A DNA stretch of 19,711 bases from JBNKLG01 sp050292235 (GTDB lineage Bacteria; Pseudomonadota; Gammaproteobacteria; Chromatiales; Chromatiaceae), in assembly GCA_050292235.1 (NCBI GenBank), contig JBNKLG010000050.1, positions 1 through 19,711 of the forward strand, given 5' to 3'. The position numbers and the translations under genes were made by a program. Each line of letters begins with the position of its first letter. Position 1 is the stretch's first letter. Under the pieces are notes generated by a model. That model did not search any database, had not been told where the DNA came from, and saw nothing but the letters and a program-made list of their open reading frames with translations. Positions 1-6,072 of the stretch are shown here, piece after piece.

Positions 1-137
1 TAAGTACTTGGAGGTATGATTTGGACAGGTTGTATGCTTGTAAAAAGGGCATGAATGGTGAACTGGAGTCAATGTTCAACTTCTTGCTTGGGCCATCAGA
101 TTTTGAAGAGGCCTGGAAAGAGATGGATATGAGGTAA
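1..137 (+). CDS. Unrecognised protein, C-terminal fragment (5' end outside window)
   Basis: An open frame enters from the left edge (codons in phase with position 3) and ends at TAA 135-137, giving about 44 residues ending FEEAWKEMDMR. It has aromatic and acidic residues but no motif I can assign. The stop is followed at once by an inverted repeat and then a strong intrinsic terminator, which fits the true end of a gene. I do not recognise the family. Because only the tail is visible, it could also be a remnant. Confidence 0.45.
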   Translation, partial: STWRYDLDRLYACKKGMNGELESMFNFLLGPSDFEEAWKEMDMR

Positions 138-186
138 CCTCCCTCACAGATAACGGGAGGTCACCTGGACACAACAGGCACCTCCC
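137..186 (+). repeat. Three mutually pairing segments after the first stop codon
   Basis: ACCTCCC (137-143), GGGAGGT (155-161) and ACCTCCC (180-186). The middle segment can pair perfectly with either flank, so two hairpins exclude each other. Such an arrangement is typical of attenuators, but it may simply be 3'-end structure of the upstream gene. A terminator hairpin follows directly. Confidence 0.4.
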
Positions 187-198
187 GAGGATTCACGG

Positions 199-240
199 AA
201 ACCCCGGTCGGTGCCCTGAAAGCACTACCGGGGTTTTTTG
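199..240 (+). terminator. Rho-independent terminator
   Basis: AAACCCCGGT (199-208) pairs with ACCGGGGTTT (227-236). An inner GTGC/GCAC helix (211-214 with 222-225) extends the stem, and a T run begins at 234. It separates the upstream CDS from the RNA-rich region. A further AAACCCCGG copy at 257-265 could compete for the 3' arm. Confidence 0.85.
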
Positions 241-263
241 CGTTTTGGCGTAGTGAAAACCCC

Positions 264-283
264 GGCTCTTTAACAATTTGGAA
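264..283 (+). promoter_or_regulatory. boxA-like antitermination element
   Basis: GGCTCTTTAACAATTTGGAA contains GCTCTTTAACAATTT, the same string as the boxA region of enterobacterial rrn leaders and spacers, where NusB/NusE bind nascent RNA to protect long untranslated transcripts from Rho. Its place at the head of about 1 kb of apparently untranslated structured RNA plus a tRNA gene fits that role. The match is direct; function here is inference. I see no convincing -35/-10 pair just upstream. Confidence 0.65.
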
Positions 284-845
284 TGCTGATGACAAGCCCT
301 CTTGGCCCGAGGGGTTCGTTTGTATTGCGTATCGGGCTAGTGACCATGGGTAAGCCGGAAACCCAATAAGTGCAACCGGCAGCGCCAAGATTTTTGGATT
401 TTGCGGCCTGGCGCAGATAAGGCGTGGTGACACGTCGAAAGGGGGGAAGCCTGCGTACCCTCGCCCCGTTGATTTGGGGTCAATCCAGGCAAGCCTCGTC
501 CACCCGTTAGATGCGGGCCTTCAGTGAACGGCTGGAGGTAGAGGGGAAGCAAGTGGCGGTCTGAATCGGTTTACCGGCCTTTTACAAGGGAACCGGAGCT
601 GATGAAGGTACAGGTGGTACTGACCACCGCCATACCAACTTGCCAACCTTGATCGACAAGGGGTAGCGCTTCCCAGTCCGAGCCTTGTTGGCGAGGGCGG
701 AGGTGCAGTTTCAGGGGTGATGGGCTCATAGGGCACAGCGTCCTGAAGAACGGTCGAGTACCCGACAGGGGAAGGACAGGAGATGTGTGGCATTTTGGGG
801 TCTAAAAGATCCTGAAACCACTGGGACGCGCACATCTTGGCAGGG

Positions 846-917
846 GGTATGGTTGCTCAGTTGGTAGAGCGGTTGATTCCTCATCAACAGGTCGTCGGTT
901 CAAGTCCGGCCCGTATA
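846..917 (+). tRNA. tRNA-like domain, apparent anticodon CCT (Arg-like), embedded in the large RNA
   Basis: A full cloverleaf can be drawn: acceptor 846-852 with 911-917 (first pair G-A mismatched, then six pairs including two wobbles), D stem GCTC 855-858 with GAGC 867-870, anticodon stem GTTGA 872-876 with TCAAC 884-888, T stem GTCGG 894-898 with CCGGC 906-910, T loop TTCAAGT. The anticodon loop TTCCTCA reads CCT at 879-881. Odd points are the mismatched top pair, a pyrimidine at position 37, and no encoded CCA (ACGG follows), whereas the nearby tRNA-Pro does encode CCA. Enclosure in a 10-bp helix suggests a structural domain rather than a free tRNA, though release by RNase P and tRNase Z is possible. 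Confidence 0.7.
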
Positions 918-1311
918 ACGGAAAGACGCGTCCCAGGATAGGTCGACAATGGCGTAAGCCTGGATCACTTTCGGGTGAAATCCAGGGAGACCCGAGGCCC
1001 CAAGCCAACGGTCTTTGATGTGGCGTTGCACGGAGGTCGCAAGCCTTCATTGTCCGGCAGGGCAGACGGTAAACCAAGCATTGAGTAGTCCTATCCCATG
1101 CAGGAAAAGCCACCTGTACGTCCAAATCCTGGATCCCAGGATTCGTGACGCGCCCTATATCCTTGTAGGGCGAAAAAGGCCGTCATGTCACGTTACTCGG
1201 GTGCTGCCTCGGCAGATTCGGGTGGATAAGCGGGAACCCCGGGGTTGGTCCTCTGGGGATAATCCGACCAAAGGCGTGATGGGGGCAGCTGTAGTCTCAG
1301 GCTGTCGTTTT

Positions 1312-1389
1312 CTGGGTGTAGCTCAGTCTGGTCAGAGTTTTCGCTTTGGAAGCGAAGTGTCGTTGGTTCGAATCCAGCCACCCAGACCA
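1312..1389 (+). tRNA. tRNA-Pro (anticodon TGG)
   Basis: Complete cloverleaf. Acceptor CTGGGTG (1312-1318) pairs perfectly with CACCCAG (1379-1385), discriminator A1386, encoded CCA 1387-1389. The anticodon stem TTCGC/GCGAA (1340-1344, 1352-1356) holds loop TTTGGAA with anticodon TGG at 1347-1349. T arm is GTTGG-TTCGAAT-CCAGC. C1-G72, A73 and the GG of the anticodon are proline identity features. It lies downstream of the large structured RNA on the same strand and could be cotranscribed with it. Confidence 0.93.
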
Positions 1390-1414
1390 TTTATTGGCAT
1401 GTGCACCATCGGTA

Positions 1415-1489
1415 GTAGGGTGGATAAGCGCTGCGCATCCACCAAGCTCAGGGCAGGATCGGTGGATGCGCTTTGCTTATCCACCCTAC
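1415..1489 (+). repeat. Palindromic intergenic repeat (REP/MITE-like)
   Basis: GTAGGGTGGATAAGC (1415-1429) is the exact reverse complement of GCTTATCCACCCTAC (1475-1489), with inner complementary GCATCCACC (1435-1443) and GGTGGATGC (1461-1469). The GTAGGGTGGATAAGCG start is familiar from dispersed palindromic repeats in proteobacterial genomes (recollection, not a search). A 13-base half copy, GGGTGGATAAGCG, occurs alone at 1220-1232. Confidence 0.75.
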
Positions 1490-1543
1490 AGCACTGGCTT
1501 CGGCTCTGCCCAAACCAATAACGCAAACCTAAGGAGGTGCACC

Positions 1544-1785
1544 ATGAAACATCACAACTCATTCGATAACCTTTCCTTTCGAACGAACCAGTAAACGACG
1601 CAGGGGATTCTCCTCGGAGACTCAGGTGAAACGTGGCTATCGCATGGTTGGCAACGACAAGCATCTGGTCGAGAAGCTTGGGCGAAATGACCCCTGTCCC
1701 TGCGGTTCTACGCGTAGATTTCAAGCACTGTTGTTTGAAATCCAGGCGCTATCAGGGTTCAGCTCGGGATGATTACTTCCGGTAA
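1544..1785 (+). pseudogene. Small SEC-C motif protein, split by two +1 frameshifts
   Basis: AAGGAGGTG (1531-1539) precedes ATG 1544, but that frame stops at TAA 1592-1594 after 16 residues (MKHHNSFDNLSFRTNQ). Skipping one base after TTT 1577-1579 continues as ERTSKRRRGFSSETQVKRGY and then GRNDPCPCGSTRRF, the SEC-C zinc-binding motif. A second +1 skip after CAA (1722-1724) restores the missing metal ligands as HCCLKSRRYQGSARDDYFR and a stop at 1783-1785. The joined product would be about 79 residues, which I believe resembles intact small SEC-C proteins. SEC-C motifs (CxCxGS...CC/CH) bind zinc, classically at the SecA C-terminus. Two shifts in so short a gene favour decay or sequencing error over programmed frameshifting. 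Confidence 0.7.
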
Positions 1786-1815
1786 TCCGGTTGTTTCCTC
1801 TGGGCTAGGTCAATC

Positions 1816-1880
1816 TTCACCACGAAGAACACGGAGGACACGAGGAAACCCATGGTGCTCTTCGTGTCCTCCGTGGTGAA
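1816..1880. repeat. Palindromic intergenic repeat with 14-bp stem
   Basis: CACGGAGGACACGA (1830-1843) is the exact reverse complement of TCGTGTCCTCCGTG (1862-1875). Outer TTCACCACG (1816-1824) also matches the complement of CGTGGTGAA (1872-1880). The TTCACCACGAAG...ACACGAAG pattern resembles a common dispersed intergenic repeat. It sits between the SEC-C pseudogene and the end of the minus-strand vWA gene and may act as 3'-end structure for both, although no good T run follows on either strand. Confidence 0.65.
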
Positions 1881-1897
1881 GGGCGTCTGGTTGCAGT

Positions 1898-4042
1898 TTA
1901 ACGGGCCGCTTCCAACGCCTTGGCCTGGCGAACCAGATTCACCAGCTCCGCCCGGCGGCCATAGGGGTCATCCCCTCGTGCACCCTGGGCCAGGGCCTCG
2001 GTCTTGGCATAGTCGAAATCCTTCAGATATTGACTGCTTCGCAGCTGCTGGCCGAAGGCGGCCACGGCGGTGGCAAAGCGCAGGTCTGCTGGCAGTTTAT
2101 CCAGATCCGTTTGCACGTCTTCATCGGTCACTGGTCGGGTAATGAGGCGGCTTTTGTCGCCATTGGGCAGCTTGTAGCGCATTTTCAGGAAGGCCCATTC
2201 GCCAGTCGGTTCGGCAGCGGGCTTGGCTTCGGGCTTGCCATAGCGCAGGGGATCCACGCTACGGGATTGACTGCCAACCGGGGTGATCTCGTACAGGGCG
2301 GTCACGGTGTGGCCTGCGCCCATGTCACCGGCATCGATCTTGTCGTTGTTGAAATCCTCACGCTTCAGATGCCGGGTCTCGTAGCCGATCAGGCGATATT
2401 CCGCCACCCGGGCCGGGTTGAACTCGATCTGGAACTTCACGTCCTTGGCGATGGGGAAGAGGTTGGCGGCGGCCTCTTCCACCAGCACCTTGCGGGCCTC
2501 GTGCAGGGTGTCGATGTGGGCGGCGATGCCGTTGCCGTTCTGGGCCAGGGTCTGCATCAATTGGTCGTTGAGATTGCCCTGACCAAAGCCCAGCACGGAG
2601 AGGAAGACGCCCGATTCACGCTTCTTGCTGATGAGTTGCTTCAGTGCCTCGGGGTCGCTGACGCCGACGTTAAAATCGCCATCGGTGGCCAGGATGATCC
2701 GGTTGACCGCCTTTTTGTCGAAATTGGCCTCAGCCAGGTTGTAGGCCAACTGGATGCCTGCACCACCCGCAGTGGAACCGCCGGCTTCGAGCTGATCCAG
2801 TGCGGCCAGGATTTTATGCTTCTCGGCCACCTTGGTGGGTTTGAGCACCTCACCAGCAGCCCCGGCATAGACGACGATGGCCACGCTGTCCTCGGGCTGG
2901 AGCTGGCCCAGCAGCAGTCGCAGGGAGCTTTTCAGCAGCGGCAGTTTGTCCTTGTCGCTCATGGAGCCGGAGACATCCAGCAGGAAGACCAGATTGCTGC
3001 GCGGCTTTTCGCCCTTGGGCAGGTCGAAACCCTTGATGCCGATGTGGAGGAGGCGGCTGTCCGGGTTCCAGGGGGTGGGGTGGATGGCCACCGTGGGCTT
3101 GAACGGGGTGTCGCGATCTTCGGGTACGGGGTAGTTGTAGTCGAAGTAGTTGACCATCTCCTCCACCCGGACGGCGCTTGGGTTGGGCAGGATGCCCCGA
3201 TCCAACTGGCGGCGGACGAAGCTGTAGCTGGCGCTGTCCACGTCTGCCGAGAAGGTGGAGACCGGTTCCTGGGCGACTTGCTTGATGGCGTTGGTGTCGA
3301 ATTGGGTGAATTTGTCGTGGTTCTGCTCGGTGGGGAGGGCGTCGTAAAATTCCAATCTCGGAGCTGGAGACACTATTCCGCCGATTATGGCGGGTTGACG
3401 GTGGGTTCTTGATTTTTTGGCCGGGGACAGGGCTGCAGGTGGCGGCGCATTCATGCTTAGGGCCGGAGCTGTTTGGGCGACCATTTCTGCCTCAGCGAGC
3501 TGTTCTGCGGGTTTCGCTTCATCAATAGACGCTACAGAATCCATTTGCCCGATGATGGTGGCATCTGTCCCTTCTGGTTGGGCTGAGGGTTCTGCTTGGA
3601 CGGTCTCAATGGTTCCTCCAGCGACATTTTCAGCGATCTTCGCCAGCTTTCTATCGTTGGCAGCAGGTTGGCTGACAACCTGGTTCTGGTTCGGTGGCTG
3701 CGGCGTTATGCTTGCAACAGGGTTGTCTGTGGTGGTTGGTTGGTCGATATTGCTGGTTTGAGAAACCACCAGCAGCGTCAAAGCGGTAATGACACCAAAG
3801 CTGGTGGCGGCAATCACATTGGGTTTCATGATCCAATCTCCTAAGCGTTTCAATGACGAGGTTGTCATGGAGATCAGACGCAGGGGGGAGGAAGATCCTT
3901 GGCGACTTTTTGCATTTTTTTCATCGAAGGCCGCCAAACCCGCTTCCAGCGCGGTTTTCTGGGCATGGGGATCGGGTGTTGGCATCTGCATCCCCTGCAG
4001 GGCCTGTTTCAGATCATCATCGGTCAGTTGTTGGCGTGTCAT
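1898..4042 (-). CDS. Membrane vWA-domain protein (YfbK-like) with possible anti-sigma N-terminus
   Basis: The product has 714 residues. Residues 1-70 are charged with no signal peptide. A single membrane segment (about 75-93, NVIAATSFGVITALTLLVV) is followed by a Pro/Gln-rich linker (about 100-225), a conserved pre-vWA region (about 230-345, with FSADVDSASYSFVRR), the vWA domain (about 350-530) and a C-terminal YfbK-type region. MIDAS residues are complete: DVSGS (D356, S358, S360), T424 and D454 in ATDGDFNVG. The family (vWA plus DUF3520-type tail) mediates metal-dependent binding, probably in the periplasm; substrate unknown. ATG 4042 lies 3 bases after the sigma factor stop, with GGAGGG across the junction. 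In proteobacteria, an ECF gene followed at once by a single-pass protein with a short cytoplasmic head usually encodes the sigma factor's membrane inhibitor, so residues 1-70 may bind it (inference). Confidence 0.9.
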   Translation of the reverse strand: MTRQQLTDDDLKQALQGMQMPTPDPHAQKTALEAGLAAFDEKNAKSRQGSSSPLRLISMTTSSLKRLGDWIMKPNVIAATSFGVITALTLLVVSQTSNIDQPTTTDNPVASITPQPPNQNQVVSQPAANDRKLAKIAENVAGGTIETVQAEPSAQPEGTDATIIGQMDSVASIDEAKPAEQLAEAEMVAQTAPALSMNAPPPAALSPAKKSRTHRQPAIIGGIVSPAPRLEFYDALPTEQNHDKFTQFDTNAIKQVAQEPVSTFSADVDSASYSFVRRQLDRGILPNPSAVRVEEMVNYFDYNYPVPEDRDTPFKPTVAIHPTPWNPDSRLLHIGIKGFDLPKGEKPRSNLVFLLDVSGSMSDKDKLPLLKSSLRLLLGQLQPEDSVAIVVYAGAAGEVLKPTKVAEKHKILAALDQLEAGGSTAGGAGIQLAYNLAEANFDKKAVNRIILATDGDFNVGVSDPEALKQLISKKRESGVFLSVLGFGQGNLNDQLMQTLAQNGNGIAAHIDTLHEARKVLVEEAAANLFPIAKDVKFQIEFNPARVAEYRLIGYETRHLKREDFNNDKIDAGDMGAGHTVTALYEITPVGSQSRSVDPLRYGKPEAKPAAEPTGEWAFLKMRYKLPNGDKSRLITRPVTDEDVQTDLDKLPADLRFATAVAAFGQQLRSSQYLKDFDYAKTEALAQGARGDDPYGRRAELVNLVRQAKALEAAR

Positions 4043-4045
4043 GGC

Positions 4046-4588
4046 TCAACCCTCCGCTTCAAGGCAGGTGGTTAGTTGCTGGCGGGCCTGATTCAGACGC
4101 CAGGAGACGGTGCCCTCGGCGCAATCCAGGGCGGCACCGGCCTCCCGGTGGTTCAGCCCTTCGGCATGCACCAGCAGTACGGCGGCGCGCAGGGGTTCGG
4201 GCAGGAGTGCGATGCAGCGGCGGATCAGGCGGCCTAGCAGCGCCCGTTCCGGGTCGGCCGCGGGATCGGGCTGCGTTTCCAGATCGGGATCGACCACCTC
4301 CTGTTGTTGGCGCTGGTGTTTTCGTGACCAATCCTTGAGGGCATTCAAGGTGATGCCATGCACCCAGGTGGAGAAGGCGGCGTCGCCCCGAAAGCCATCG
4401 ATGGCCCGGCCCAGTTTGATGCAGACCTCCTGCGCCACATCTTCGGCATCCTGACGTTGTCCGGTCCAGCGAAAGGCGAGGCGGTAGATCCGCTCATAGT
4501 GTGCGGAAAGCAGTCGGGCGAATGCCTCTCTGTCACCTTGTTTGGCCTGGAGGGCCAGGGCTTTGCTCTCGGTCGGATCCATGGTCAT
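4046..4588 (-). CDS. RNA polymerase sigma factor, ECF (sigma-70 family)
   Basis: 180 residues from ATG 4588 (MTMDPTESKA). Sigma region 2 spans about 21-90 with DAEDVAQEVCIKL, and region 4 about 115-172 with LPEPLRAAVLLVHAEGLNHREAG-type helix-turn-helix. There is no region 3, as expected for ECF factors, which direct RNA polymerase to stress or envelope promoters. The frame is open to a TTG at 4639, but that has its AAGGA directly abutting, so I prefer ATG 4588 (or 4582); neither has a strong Shine-Dalgarno sequence. It is the first gene of an operon with the membrane vWA protein, its probable regulator. No clear ECF -35/-10 pair was recognised upstream, so autoregulation is not shown. Confidence 0.92.
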   Translation of the reverse strand: MTMDPTESKALALQAKQGDREAFARLLSAHYERIYRLAFRWTGQRQDAEDVAQEVCIKLGRAIDGFRGDAAFSTWVHGITLNALKDWSRKHQRQQQEVVDPDLETQPDPAADPERALLGRLIRRCIALLPEPLRAAVLLVHAEGLNHREAGAALDCAEGTVSWRLNQARQQLTTCLEAEG

Positions 4589-4726
4589 AAAAGATGAAAT
4601 GGTTTGGGCTTGAGGGGTTAGACGTAGTTTGCAGCCCAATCCTTGGCAGAGTCCAGTCTACCTCTACCCTACATCGATTCAGCATTCCGAATTGTCCGTT
4701 TTCATAACCCCTAAAGGAGATCTGAC

Positions 4727-5278
4727 ATGCAATTTTTGGCACTGGATCGTGCTGGAAACCCCAGCGCTTGGCTGAACCACGAAACCGCCATCCAACTGAT
4801 GGCCGGTGGTCGTGTGCTTGCGCCTCTGGGTGAAGAGAGTCAGGTATTTTGCGGTGGGATCAATGCCAGAACCGGCCTGAGATCCCGCATCGAGGTCTCG
4901 ACCATCTTGCTGACTCAGGCCAAGGTGCAGGGGCATCGGTGGGACGAGGCCTATGAGCCGCCACTGACCAATCGGGCGCTGTTTGCCCGTGATGGCCATC
5001 TCTGTCTCTACTGCGGTGGCGCTTTCTCTTCGAGAGAGCTGACCCGGGATCATGTGATTCCCAGCAGTCGGGGTGGAGAGGATTGCTGGTCTAATGTGGT
5101 GGCCAGCTGTCGGCGTTGCAACCACAGCAAGGGAGCCAGAACACCGACGGAGTGGGGTGTCGAGTTGTTGGCGGTGCCCTATGTGCCCTGTTATGCAGAG
5201 CATTTGTTATTGGAAAACCGGGCCATTCTTGCCGATCAACAGGCATTTTTGCAGGCCCGGATGCGGAGGAGATCATGA
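4727..5278 (+). CDS. HNH endonuclease family protein
   Basis: 183 residues. Residues 85-135 form a clear HNH nuclease module: CLYC (C93, C96) and CRRC (C128, C131) are the structural zinc cysteines, D108-H109 of RDHVIP is the catalytic pair, followed by SSRGG, N123 and H133. The N-terminal 80 residues (LALDRAGNPSAWLNHETA) look like the domain that often precedes this HNH type. AAAGGAGA lies 7-13 bases before ATG 4727. The stop overlaps the next start (ATGA), so it is translationally coupled to an RlaP-type nucleotidyltransferase and RtcB. HNH domains usually cut DNA, sometimes RNA. Here the neighbours suggest nucleic-acid repair or defence, which is inference. Confidence 0.9.
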   Translation: MQFLALDRAGNPSAWLNHETAIQLMAGGRVLAPLGEESQVFCGGINARTGLRSRIEVSTILLTQAKVQGHRWDEAYEPPLTNRALFARDGHLCLYCGGAFSSRELTRDHVIPSSRGGEDCWSNVVASCRRCNHSKGARTPTEWGVELLAVPYVPCYAEHLLLENRAILADQQAFLQARMRRRS

Positions 5279-6060
5279 ATATCCGTAACGAAATACTGAG
5301 ACGACTGGCGGACATCGAACAGACGTTCGATGTCCGGATTCTTTACGCCTGTGAATCCGGCTCCAGGGCCTGGGGCTTCGACTCGCCCGATTCAGATTAT
5401 GATGTGCGCTTTATCTACGTGCGTCCACAGGTGTGGTATCTCTCCTTCGACGTGGAGAAGCGGCGGGATGTCATCGAAAAACCGATTGTCGATGAGATCG
5501 ATTGCAATGGTTGGGATATCCGCAAGGCCTTATATCTCTTCGCGCGAACCAATGGGGCTCTGCTGGAGTGGCTGAGCAGTCCCATTACATATTGTGAACA
5601 TGGAGAGACGGTCGAGGCATTACGTCAGCTGGCGCCGCGGGCTTTCAATGCCACGGCGCTTTGTTATCACTACAGCCACATGGCTCGGGGCAATGCGAGG
5701 GAGTATCTGTTTGGTGATCTGGTCAGGTTGAAGAAGTACTTTTATGTGCTTCGTCCCCTGTTGGCGATCCGCTTTATTCAGGAATTTGGTGCGCCACCAC
5801 CGGTGGCATTCCAATCACTGGTCGATGCGGTTGCCCCTCAGGAGCTGCATACAAGCATCGCTGCATTGCTAGAGAAAAAGCGCCATTGCTCGGAGTTGGG
5901 CATGGGCGAACCAGTACCCGAGATCGATGGCTTCATTCGCGATGAGCTGGAGCGGCACGGCCAGTTGTTTTCTGGTCAAGGGCGACCAGAGCTGGAACAA
6001 CATCAATACCAGGATGAGCTGAACCGAATCTTTCGGGCAGCGATGACAACGGCGGAGTAG
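5275..6060 (+). CDS. RlaP-type nucleotidyltransferase (RNA repair-associated Pol beta family)
   Basis: 261 residues from ATG 5275, which overlaps the HNH stop as ATGA and has GGAGGAG at 5265-5271. The frame is open further upstream to 5116, but only inside the HNH gene. The Pol beta signature is plain: G29-S30-R31 in CESGSRAWGF, then DSPDSDYDVRFIYV with D41 and D43 as metal-binding aspartates. The remaining approximately 200 residues are helical, with KPIVDEIDCNGWDIRKAL. This is the family named RlaP (RNA repair pathway DNA polymerase beta family), repeatedly found beside RtcB. Its reaction is not established. Transfer of a nucleotide to an RNA end before or after ligation is the usual suggestion. 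It sits between HNH and rtcB in one operon. Confidence 0.88.
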   Translation: MNIRNEILRRLADIEQTFDVRILYACESGSRAWGFDSPDSDYDVRFIYVRPQVWYLSFDVEKRRDVIEKPIVDEIDCNGWDIRKALYLFARTNGALLEWLSSPITYCEHGETVEALRQLAPRAFNATALCYHYSHMARGNAREYLFGDLVRLKKYFYVLRPLLAIRFIQEFGAPPPVAFQSLVDAVAPQELHTSIAALLEKKRHCSELGMGEPVPEIDGFIRDELERHGQLFSGQGRPELEQHQYQDELNRIFRAAMTTAE

Positions 6061-6072
6061 GAGGTAACCATC

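Larger units (their letters stand above)
264..1192 (+). ncRNA. Candidate large ornate structured RNA (GOLLD-like?) with embedded tRNA-like domain
   Basis: No ORF here looks protein-like, but perfect short helices are dense. Examples are TGGGT 347-351 with ACCCA 361-365, GCGCCA 382-387 with TGGCGC 409-414, CGTG/CACG 423-434 capped by a GTGA (GNRA) loop, TGGCGGT 554-560 with ACCGCCA 626-632, and CGCCCTA 1151-1157 with TAGGGCG 1166-1172. Several sit in a-b-a'-b' order and so form H-type pseudoknots (347-380, 464-483, 781-936, 959-995). A tRNA-shaped domain (846-917) lies inside a perfect 10-bp helix, 821-830 with 927-936. Large size, pseudoknots, GNRA loop, internal tRNA and neighbouring tRNA gene recall the GOLLD class, some members of which carry a tRNA. 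I cannot run a covariance search, so the family is a hypothesis and both ends are approximate. CGTGAC 1144-1149 with GTCACG 1187-1192 is the last strong closing helix. Confidence 0.6.

Noticed and set aside
161..1125. Several minus-strand open frames (about 71-107 codons) over the structured RNA
   Set aside because: They overlap each other, have Pro/Arg-rich unstructured products and no motifs, and conflict with the dense plus-strand RNA helices.
344..1192. Group I/II intron, RNase P RNA, tmRNA or rRNA fragment as explanation for the structured RNA
   Set aside because: I found no group II domain V, no intron-encoded protein, no RNase P or tmRNA conserved boxes and no rRNA signature strings. 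A covariance search would settle it.
1015..1521. 168-codon plus-strand open frame across the RNA region and tRNA-Pro
   Set aside because: It runs through a complete tRNA gene and a palindromic repeat, has no ribosome binding site or domain, and repeat-encoded residues explain its end.
2030..3412. 460-codon plus-strand open frame
   Set aside because: It is entirely antisense to the vWA gene, whose product has a complete MIDAS and family motifs; the long frame is a by-product of GC-rich codon bias.
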